Below are positions 6,867 through 11,557 of a DNA stretch of 11,557 bases, piece after piece. Under the pieces are notes generated by a model. It did not search any database, had not been told where the DNA came from, and saw only the letters and a program-made list of their open reading frames with translations. How positions within the stretch are numbered: position 1 is the stretch's first letter; every line of letters starts with the position of its first letter. Source of the stretch: JBFFXF01 sp041569895 (GTDB lineage Bacteria > Planctomycetota > UBA8108 > JACQVS01); contig JBFFXF010000246.1 in NCBI GenBank assembly GCA_041569895.1, positions 1 to 11,557 of the forward strand, in the 5' to 3' direction. Position numbers and translations under genes: made by a program.

Positions 6867-8525
6867 TCAGCCGTCCGGCTGCATGTCCTTGTCGCGGATG
6901 ATCTTCATCTGTCCGCCGTGCTCGGCCGCGAGCGACCGGACGAAGAAGCTCGCCATGCGGGGAAACGCGAACGTGTTGACGATGACCTTGTGCCGCTTGT
7001 TGAGCGCGCGTATCAGCGAGAGCAGCCTCTTCGTGTCGGGCCCCGTCAGCACCTTGCCGTCCTTGTAGGTCGGCGAGCCGTCGGTGATGAAGTAGATCTC
7101 CTGAAAGGCGGGACGGAAGTCCCCTTTCTTCGCGGCGGCGCTGCTCGGGGCAGCGAACGCGGCGCGAAACGCCAGATCGACGCGCGTCATACCGGAGGCC
7201 TTGAGGTTCCGGATCCAGTCGAGCGTCGGACGATCGATGCGGCCGCGCGAGGCCCTCTTGGCCACCAGGCCGTGCCCGCCGGACAGGCTCCTCCCGATGT
7301 CGCACTCCGAGCCGAAGGGCAGGATGTTGTAGTGCACTCCCGGCTGCAGCATGGTGATGAAGCGGATGGTCTCCCGCTTCAGACCCGCGAGGCGGTCGAC
7401 GCCGTCCTTGTTGTCCTCCATGCTCGACGAGACGTCGACGATGATGAGGAACCTCGAGCTCTTGTTCTCGACGCCGAAGAAGCGGGCCTTCTTCTCGCGC
7501 ACTCGCTGGGTTCCCAGGCCCTCGACGACGACGCCGAGCTGGCGGTTGCGCGCCGCGACGAAGTCGAAGTCGTCCTGGGCCTTCTCCTTGCCGTAGTAGA
7601 TCTTCCAGAACTTGTCCCAGTCCTCGCTCCAGACGTACTCGTTCTCGCCGGTCCACTTGTGGAGGATGCGGCTGATCCGGTACCACCCGCGAAATTGCGA
7701 CACGGCGCGGTCGTCCTCGATGTCGAGCACCTTGCCGCCGGGACCGCGAACGCGGACCTCGAGCTTGCCGAGGCAGTCGATCAGCACGGCGACGAACCGC
7801 TCGAGGAAGTCGCCCGGCCTCTCGCGCGAGAACGCGAAATCGTAGACCAGCTCGACGGCATCGAGCACCGGGAACAGCGTCGGCGACTCGGGCGAGGCGC
7901 CTCCGATCAGCTTGATCGCGGTCCTCACCGGGACCGGCTTCGGCGCCACCGGCTCGATCCACTCCACCTCGCGTTGCACGAGCTCGAAGACGACGTTGAC
8001 GACGTACGCTTTCTGCGACGTCTTCGAGAGCAGCGGCCCGAGCTGCTCGGCGAGGAGCATGCGAGCGACGGCATTGTCCCCGCGAGGCACGGTGCGGCGG
8101 CGCTCGCGCTCGCCAGTCCACAGGCCCTTCAGGAGCATCGCGAGCTCGTCGAGCTCGTCATCCTCGATCGCGAGGACCGCCGCGGCGACGCGCTTGCCGA
8201 GCACGTCGTGGAAGTCCGGATTGGGCTCGGGCCGCAATCGGTCGGCGTGGGGCAGGACGGCCTCGAGCCGCCGCACCAGCTCTTCCCCCGGCGCGAGGAC
8301 TCCCTCGAGAGCCCTGTCGACCCGCCCCACCACGTGCTCCCGTCGCTCGTCCCCGGGCGGCAGCCGGGAGAGGTCCTCGTACGCGCGAATCGCGTTGGTG
8401 AGCTCGGTGTTGGTCAGCTGGGGGAGCTCGACCCGCTCGGCGGCGGCCGATGGGCCGGCGAACGCCATCCCGGAGGCCAGCATCGCCGCGAGCGGAATCA
8501 GGGAGATCCGCGGTGGTGCGCTCAT
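6867..8525 (-). CDS. Secreted von Willebrand factor A (VWA) domain protein
   Basis: This is a 552-aa protein. The start is set at the ATG at 8525 because it opens a signal peptide ('MSAPPRISLIPLAAMLASGMAFAG', cleavage near 28) and GGAGAG lies eight bases upstream (8539-8534). The frame stays open upstream to 8726, but that part overlaps the neighbouring gene and a terminator-like hairpin. Residues 35-340 are helical and charged, and I do not recognise a family. Residues 355-545 form a VWA domain with a complete MIDAS metal site: Asp364-x-Ser366-x-Ser368 ('DVSSSM'), Thr447 ('GMTRVD') and Asp482 ('ITDGSPT'). Such domains bind partner proteins through a divalent metal, usually outside the cytoplasm when a signal peptide is present. 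No membrane anchor or MoxR-type ATPase partner is visible. It is the first gene of the operon VWA-yadG-yadH-protease, which suggests it works with the exporter or the protease. Confidence 0.88.
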   Translation of the reverse strand: MSAPPRISLIPLAAMLASGMAFAGPSAAAERVELPQLTNTELTNAIRAYEDLSRLPPGDERREHVVGRVDRALEGVLAPGEELVRRLEAVLPHADRLRPEPNPDFHDVLGKRVAAAVLAIEDDELDELAMLLKGLWTGERERRRTVPRGDNAVARMLLAEQLGPLLSKTSQKAYVVNVVFELVQREVEWIEPVAPKPVPVRTAIKLIGGASPESPTLFPVLDAVELVYDFAFSRERPGDFLERFVAVLIDCLGKLEVRVRGPGGKVLDIEDDRAVSQFRGWYRISRILHKWTGENEYVWSEDWDKFWKIYYGKEKAQDDFDFVAARNRQLGVVVEGLGTQRVREKKARFFGVENKSSRFLIIVDVSSSMEDNKDGVDRLAGLKRETIRFITMLQPGVHYNILPFGSECDIGRSLSGGHGLVAKRASRGRIDRPTLDWIRNLKASGMTRVDLAFRAAFAAPSSAAAKKGDFRPAFQEIYFITDGSPTYKDGKVLTGPDTKRLLSLIRALNKRHKVIVNTFAFPRMASFFVRSLAAEHGGQMKIIRDKDMQPDG

Positions 8526-8533
8526 CGGGCCGG

Positions 8534-8539
8534 CTCTCC
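8534..8539 (-). promoter_or_regulatory. Ribosome binding site of the VWA gene
   Basis: GGAGAG on the minus strand lies eight bases before the ATG at 8525. It decides the start of the VWA gene in favour of the signal-peptide form over the longer open frame running up to 8726. Confidence 0.65.
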
Positions 8540-8550
8540 AGAATAGGAAC

Positions 8551-8583
8551 GGGCCCGCTCCCGTCGAAACGGGAGGCGGGCCC
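8551..8583 (-). terminator. Strong hairpin, probable terminator of the thioredoxin-like gene
   Basis: The arms GGGCCCGC-TCCCGT and ACGGGA-G-GCGGGCCC pair over 14 base pairs with one bulged base and a four-base loop (CGAA). It lies 26 bp past the stop of the thioredoxin-like gene, before the VWA gene. On the minus strand it is followed by GTTCCTATTCT, which is only moderately T-rich, so termination may be partial and the downstream operon might receive read-through. It could also act as a processing site. Confidence 0.7.
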
Positions 8584-8608
8584 TCCATTGCTGTGCGAAA
8601 CGACGACG

Positions 8609-9178
8609 TCAGGCCTTCTTCTCGGGCAGGATCTTCTTGACGTCCGCCACGACCTGCTCGATTTGCTTCTCTTTCAGTGAGCCCTTGGCGAAGGCATGGT
8701 TGACCTTCACCTTGTGCTTGACCCACATCATGACGGTGACGTCGGCGTCCTTCGAGATCTTGTAGTTCTTCGGACCAGACGCCCCCTCGAAGACCGTCAG
8801 CGGGACGTTCTTGATCTTTTCCTTCTCGGCGATCTTCTTGAGCTTCGCCTCCGCCTCATCCGGGTCGTCGGAGAGCACGACGACGAACGCCGCCATCTTG
8901 TCACCCTTGTTGCTCTCAACCGCCTTGTCGAGCTTCTTGACCAAACTGGTCAATTCGTCCGTGATCTCCCGCACCATGACGGTGACCACCGGACGGGCCT
9001 TGTACGCTCACCGATAGCAGAGCTTCTTGCCCTTGTTCGGACCCGAGCAGTCGAGTACGTTAAACGCGCCGGCCGAGTCGCCGGGCTGGAGGCCCGACTT
9101 GATCTTCTTGTCGGCGCCGAGGGTGACACCCGCAGTGGCCAGCAGGACCACCGCGGAGGACACGAGCAGACTTCGCAT
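8609..9178 (-). CDS. Secreted thioredoxin-like protein with in-frame TGA at a CxxC position; candidate selenoprotein (CxxU)
   Basis: Read from ATG 9178 to TGA 8609, this is 189 residues with one internal TGA (9010-9008) at codon 57. Residues 1-22 are a signal peptide ('MRSLLVSSAVVLLATAGVTLGA'), followed by 'SGLQPGDSAGAFNVLDCSGPNKGKKLCYR-U-AYKARPVVTVMV'. The rest has thioredoxin/peroxiredoxin-like alternating strands and helices ('KMAAFVVVLSDDPDEAEAK', 'KNVPLTVFE', 'DADVTVMMWVKHKVKVNHAF'). C54-Y-R-U57 would be the redox pair; from memory, planctomycete relatives carry CYRC here. AAGGAGG lies seven bases before ATG 9178. The downstream piece taken alone (GTG 8989, 126 aa) has no Shine-Dalgarno, no signal peptide and no redox motif. 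Lys-rich coding is the same on both sides of the TGA and differs from the Arg-rich neighbours. The final stop is also TGA. Alternatives are a nonsense mutation making a pseudogene, or a sequencing error of TGC. Confidence 0.7.
8980..9010 (-). promoter_or_regulatory. Candidate bacterial SECIS element just downstream of the in-frame TGA
   Basis: Counting from the base after TGA (9010-9008), bases 17-20 (CGGU) pair with 25-28 (ACCG), leaving the apical loop GGUC at 21-24 (8987-8984). Below this, GCC at 10-12 can pair with GGU at 33-35 across an internal loop. A loop that opens with G and lies roughly 20 nt from UGA is what bacterial SECIS elements show; E. coli fdhF, from memory, has loop GGUC at +19. 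A competing 6-bp pairing, CGGUGA (9013-9008) with UCACCG (8985-8980), would place the UGA inside the stem. Confidence 0.55.
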
Positions 9179-9185
9179 GGAACAT

Positions 9186-9192
9186 CCTCCTT
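9186..9192 (-). promoter_or_regulatory. Ribosome binding site AAGGAGG for the thioredoxin-like gene
   Basis: AAGGAGG lies seven bases before ATG 9178 and is the strongest Shine-Dalgarno in the window. It fixes the start upstream of the internal TGA and suggests high expression, which argues that the 9178 frame is really translated. Confidence 0.88.
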
Positions 9193-9206
9193 CGAGCTAC
9201 AGACTC

Positions 9207-9225
9207 CGGACCCGCGTCGGGTCCG
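9207..9225. promoter_or_regulatory. Perfect 7-bp stem hairpin upstream of the thioredoxin-like gene
   Basis: CGGACCC (9207-9213) and GGGTCCG (9219-9225) form a perfect inverted repeat around GCGTC. It lies 14 bases beyond the Shine-Dalgarno of the minus-strand gene, so it is either a 5'-UTR hairpin or a protein-binding site. No T-run follows it on the minus strand. Confidence 0.45.
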
Positions 9226-9273
9226 CGTAACAGGACAGTACCAAACCGTGACCGGAATCCCAATCGACTCCGA

Positions 9274-9297
9274 AATCGATACGAGAATCGATACGAG
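9274..9297. repeat. Tandem pair of 12-bp repeats in the divergent spacer
   Basis: AATCGATACGAG occurs twice without a gap (9274-9285 and 9286-9297), each copy containing the palindrome ATCGAT. The flank (GGAATCC..AATCGACTCCG) resembles the GATTCC hexamers at 11308-11397. It could be a repeat remnant or paired operator half-sites. Confidence 0.7.
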
Positions 9298-9312
9298 GGT
9301 CTCTCCTCGCGT

Positions 9313-9332
9313 CGCTCATCTTAAGACGAGCG
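9313..9332. promoter_or_regulatory. Near-perfect 20-bp palindrome, candidate operator between divergent genes
   Basis: CGCTCATCTT at 9313-9322 is followed by AAGACGAGCG, giving nine of ten complementary pairs around a CTTAAG core. It lies 33 bases before the ATG at 9365 and 135 bases before the ATG at 9178, a position fitting a dimeric regulator site that controls one or both genes. No convincing -35/-10 pair could be assigned in the 186-bp spacer. Confidence 0.4.
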
Positions 9333-9364
9333 CCGTCCAATTCGAGCGAAAAATCCCCGGGCCG

Positions 9365-11212
9365 ATGGCTCTGGCCATCCTGCGCCTGGCCGCCCTCGCG
9401 CTCCTCCCGATGGGGCCTCCGCTCGCCGCCGGCAGCGCCAGCAGCCTCATGGACATCGCCCCCGATGGCGGACTGCTGGCGTGCTCGAACCGCGACAGCG
9501 GCACGGTGAGCTTCGTCGACCTCGCCAGCCGGCGCACGGTGGGCGAGGTGGCCGTCGGTCACAAGCCGGAGGGGGTCAGCTTCGTCGGCGGGTCGCACCG
9601 TCTCGCAGTCGCGCTCCACGCCGACGACCGGGTGGTCTTCGTCGAGCGCGACGACGACGGCGCGTTCGCCGTCGCGGGCTCGACGGAGGTCTTCGATGAG
9701 CCGTACGGCGTCGTCTCGGACGCCGCCGGGACGAGGATCTGGGTGACGCTCGAGTACCCCGGACGCGTCGTCGAGATCGACACCGCGACGCGAGCCGTGA
9801 CGCGGACGTTCGCGGCGGGGCGATTCCCGCGCGGTCTCGCGCTCACCGCGGACGGAACGCGGCTCCTGGTGACCGAGTACCTGACGTCGATCGTGCGCGC
9901 CATCGACATCGAGAGCGGCGCCGAGGCCGACTCGTGGCCGGGCGCGAGCACGGACAACCTGGCACGCCAGATCATCATCCACCCGACGCGGCCGAAGGCG
10001 TACCTGACGCACGTCCGCTCGAGAACGATCGCCGCGCACGGCGAGGGCTCGATCTTCCCCTATGTCAGCGTGATCAGCCTCGGCGCCACCGGAGAGGGCC
10101 GGCGGCGGACGCGAATCCCGATGGACGCGTTCCGCGGCAACTTCGTCGTCGCCAACCCCTGGGACGCCGCCATCGCTCCCGATGGCAAGCGCCTCTACGT
10201 CGTCTTCTCGGGCACCGACGACATGTTCTCGTGCGACGTCATCGACGACGACTACGTCGAGCTCTCCTATCGGGACTACGAGCGCGTCGGTCGCAATCCC
10301 CGCGCCGTGCGCGTCGCTCCCGACGGCACCGTCTGGGTCTACAACGCGCTCGACTTCAACGTCACGGCCCACGATCCCGAGAATCTCGAGACCATCGCCA
10401 CCGTGCCGGTGACCGAGAACCCGCTGGGCGAGGAGATCCTCCGGGGCAAGCGGCTCTTCTACTCGGCGCTGCAGCCGATGGTCGGCCGCCGGTGGATCTC
10501 CTGCTCGAGCTGCCACCCCGATGGCGATGCCGACGGCCGTACGTGGAACAACCCGGAGGGACTCCGCAACACGCCCGCGCTCGCCGGGCTTGCCTGGACG
10601 CACCCGCTGCACTGGTCCGCCGATCGCGACGAGACGCAGGACTTCGAGCACACCATCCGCGGGCTCCTGATGCAGGGTCGCGGCCTCATCCGCGGCAAGG
10701 TCAACGCCGAGCTCGGCGAGCCGAACCGCGGTCTCTCGGCGGACCTCGACGCGCTCGCCGCCTACACCAACTCGCACGGCTTCCCGCTCAGCCCCCACGC
10801 CAGGAACGGCCTCGGCGAGGCGGCTCGACGCGGGCGGGAGCTCTTCTTCTCGGGCGAGACCGGCTGCGCCACGTGTCACAGCGGCCCCTTCTACACCGAC
10901 TCGACGCCCGGCGAGAAGATCGTGCGACACGACGTCGGTACCGGCAACGACGACCCCGGCGAGAAGATGGGCCCGGCCTACGACACGCCGACACTCCTCG
11001 GCGTCTACCGCACCGCACCCTACCTGCACCACGGCACGGCGGCGACGCTCGCCGACGTGCTGACGACCCGGAACCGCGACGACCGCCACGGCCGCACCAG
11101 CCACCTGACCCCCGACCAGATCGCCGACCTGGTCGCATTCCTCGAGGCGCTGCCGTACGAGGACCCGGAGCCGGCGGCGAGGGAGAAGGGGATGCGGCGG
11201 GTGGCGCGGTAA
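9365..11212 (+). CDS. Beta-propeller / di-haem cytochrome c peroxidase-like protein
   Basis: This is a complete 615-aa protein. The ATG at 9365 is chosen because it opens a signal peptide ('MALAILRLAALALLPMGPPLAAG'); the frame is open far upstream but that overlaps the divergent gene, and there is no clear Shine-Dalgarno. Residues 28-350 form a YVTN-type propeller with repeated blades ('DIAPDGGLLACSNRDSGTVSFVDL', 'LALTADGTRLLVTEYLTSIVRAIDI', 'RVAPDGTVWVYNALDFNVTAHDP'). Residues 355-600 are the di-haem part: C380-S-S-C383-H384 and C501-A-T-C504-H505, followed by 'TPTLLGVYRTAPYLHHGTAATLADVLTTRN', the family's C-terminal signature region. The protein should be periplasmic and receive electrons or donate them to peroxide or another substrate. 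It has the same architecture as the truncated gene at the left edge, so the two are probably paralogues flanking the minus-strand block. It is divergent from the thioredoxin-like gene and may share its control region. Confidence 0.92.
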   Translation: MALAILRLAALALLPMGPPLAAGSASSLMDIAPDGGLLACSNRDSGTVSFVDLASRRTVGEVAVGHKPEGVSFVGGSHRLAVALHADDRVVFVERDDDGAFAVAGSTEVFDEPYGVVSDAAGTRIWVTLEYPGRVVEIDTATRAVTRTFAAGRFPRGLALTADGTRLLVTEYLTSIVRAIDIESGAEADSWPGASTDNLARQIIIHPTRPKAYLTHVRSRTIAAHGEGSIFPYVSVISLGATGEGRRRTRIPMDAFRGNFVVANPWDAAIAPDGKRLYVVFSGTDDMFSCDVIDDDYVELSYRDYERVGRNPRAVRVAPDGTVWVYNALDFNVTAHDPENLETIATVPVTENPLGEEILRGKRLFYSALQPMVGRRWISCSSCHPDGDADGRTWNNPEGLRNTPALAGLAWTHPLHWSADRDETQDFEHTIRGLLMQGRGLIRGKVNAELGEPNRGLSADLDALAAYTNSHGFPLSPHARNGLGEAARRGRELFFSGETGCATCHSGPFYTDSTPGEKIVRHDVGTGNDDPGEKMGPAYDTPTLLGVYRTAPYLHHGTAATLADVLTTRNRDDRHGRTSHLTPDQIADLVAFLEALPYEDPEPAAREKGMRRVAR

Positions 11213-11253
11213 ACATCCCGGTCCATCACGGGTGCCCGCCGCTCCCGTCCTTT

Positions 11254-11300
11254 CGTCCTTCGTCCTCGTCCTCTTCCTCGTCCTCGGCCTCGTCCTCGAT
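11254..11300. repeat. TCGTCC-type hexamer tract
   Basis: Degenerate CGTCCT/TCCTCG hexamers run for about 45 bp downstream of the cytochrome gene. A short similar stretch reappears at 11530-11552, at the far side of the repeat region. Confidence 0.7.
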
Positions 11301-11307
11301 CGCCGAC

Positions 11308-11397
11308 GATTCCGACTCCGACACCGAGTCCGACTCCGATTCCGACGCCGATTCCGACTCCGATTCCGATTCCGATTCCGACACCGAGTCCGATTCT
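11308..11397. repeat. GATTCC/GACTCC hexamer tandem array, 15 units
   Basis: Fifteen hexamers of consensus GAYTCC fill 90 bp, with variants GACACC, GAGTCC and GACGCC. The 14-mer GACACCGAGTCCGA appears at 11320-11333 and again at 11380-11393, exactly ten units apart, suggesting a block duplication within the array. Confidence 0.88.
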
Positions 11398-11470
11398 GAG
11401 GTCCGAGGTCCGAGATCAGAGGTCCGAGATCAGAGATCAGAGGGCAGAGTCAGACGACCGAGATCAGAGC
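11398..11470. repeat. GAGGTCCGAGATCA-type degenerate repeats
   Basis: The words GAGGTCCGA, GAGATCA and GAGGTCCGAGATCA recur in tandem with indels. The block directly abuts the hexamer array on its left and is followed after 13 bp by the nonamer array. Confidence 0.75.
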
Positions 11471-11483
11471 CGGGCTCTTCCCC

Positions 11484-11528
11484 AATCTGCGTAATCTGCG
11501 CAATCTGCGTCATCTGCGTCATCTGCGT
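11484..11528. repeat. Five tandem 9-bp units of MATCTGCGT
   Basis: The units are AATCTGCGT, AATCTGCGC, AATCTGCGT, CATCTGCGT and CATCTGCGT. ATCTGCG nonamers of this kind are, from memory, common in intergenic DNA of planctomycete and verrucomicrobial genomes; their function is unknown. Confidence 0.88.
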
Positions 11529-11557
11529 TCCCGTCCTCGTCGTTCGTCGTCCGCGCC

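Larger units (their letters stand above)
11213..11557. other. Gene-free region made largely of short tandem repeats
   Basis: After the TAA at 11210-11212 no start codon with a plausible coding frame is seen to the window edge. One plus-strand frame stays open and would spell Ser-run, Ser-Asp and Ile-Cys repeats, but it lacks an ATG or GTG start here. The region holds four successive low-complexity blocks: CCTCGT-like 11254-11300, GATTCC-like 11308-11397, GAGGTCCGAGATCA-like 11398-11470 and AATCTGCGT-like 11484-11528. Confidence 0.75.

Noticed and set aside
5739..8546. 935-codon plus-strand open frame opposite yadH, yadG and the VWA gene
   Set aside because: It lies antisense to three genes with clear motifs, is rich in Arg/Glu/Asp/His as expected of the complement of GC-rich codons, and shows no domain.
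8526..8726. Upstream extension of the VWA gene to 8726
   Set aside because: It would cross the terminator-like hairpin and overlap the thioredoxin-like gene; the ATG at 8525 has GGAGAG and starts a signal peptide.
8609..8989. Stand-alone 126-aa gene starting at the GTG at 8989
   Set aside because: It has no Shine-Dalgarno, no signal peptide and no redox motif. The same frame continues upstream through one TGA to a well-formed start at 9178, so this is treated as the 3' part of that gene.
9008..9010. General reassignment of TGA as a sense codon in this genome
   Set aside because: Most well-defined genes here (for example at 1117, 2757, 5036, 5871 and 6867) end at TGA in positions that fit their families, so TGA is a normal stop.
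8696..9364. Upstream extension of the second cytochrome gene
   Set aside because: The extension is antisense to the thioredoxin-like gene and would bury the signal peptide that begins at 9365.
9197..11104. 635-codon minus-strand open frame opposite the second cytochrome gene
   Set aside because: The plus strand encodes two CxxCH haem sites and propeller repeats; the minus frame is compositional.
11254..11528. CRISPR array
   Set aside because: The repeats are 6 to 14 bp and directly tandem, with no unique spacers and no cas genes.

Overview
The window is GC-rich chromosomal DNA. It most resembles a planctomycete or a nearby, probably uncultured, lineage. That inference rests on four things: a LamG-type protein carrying the 'GDWERGLPLM' module I associate with Planctomycetota, large secreted multidomain proteins, beta-propeller/di-haem cytochromes, and an intergenic block built from hexamer and nonamer repeats. 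No rRNA, tRNA, CRISPR array, transposase or phage gene was seen.

Layout. (1) Positions 1-2759 (+): the 3' part of a beta-propeller/di-haem cytochrome c peroxidase-like gene, cut by the window edge, overlaps by ATGA a secreted 547-aa LamG protein. (2) Positions 8525-2790 (-): a tight four-gene block. It runs from a secreted VWA-domain protein to a YadG-type ABC ATPase, a YadH-type ABC permease and a secreted trypsin-like protease fused to a lectin-like domain and a SirB1/transglutaminase-like domain. The last two junctions overlap by 11 and 4 bp, so the block is very likely one operon. It converges on the LamG gene, and a 9-bp inverted repeat spans both stop codons. (3) Positions 9178-8609 (-): a small secreted thioredoxin-like gene, followed by a strong hairpin (8551-8583) that separates it from the VWA operon. 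(4) Positions 9365-11212 (+): a complete second beta-propeller/di-haem peroxidase-like protein, divergent from the thioredoxin-like gene. Their shared 186-bp spacer holds a 20-bp near-palindrome, a 12-bp tandem duplication and a hairpin. (5) Positions 11213-11557: no gene, only stacked short tandem repeats.

The most interesting item is the thioredoxin-like gene. A standard gene caller would take only the 126-aa piece 8989-8609, which lacks a Shine-Dalgarno site and a signal peptide. The same frame continues upstream through a single TGA (9010-9008) to an ATG at 9178 with a signal peptide and the best Shine-Dalgarno in the window. The TGA falls exactly where it would make a C-x-x-U redox motif (C54-Y-R-U57). 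About 20 nt downstream lies a hairpin with apical loop GGUC, matching my memory of the E. coli fdhF SECIS loop. I propose a thioredoxin-like selenoprotein. A nonsense mutation is the main alternative.

The cell-surface theme is consistent. Apart from the two transporter subunits, every product appears to be exported: two c-type cytochromes, a lectin-fold protein, a VWA protein, a protease fusion and the redox protein. The gene order suggests that the VWA protein, the exporter and the protease act in the same envelope process. The substrate cannot be told from sequence.
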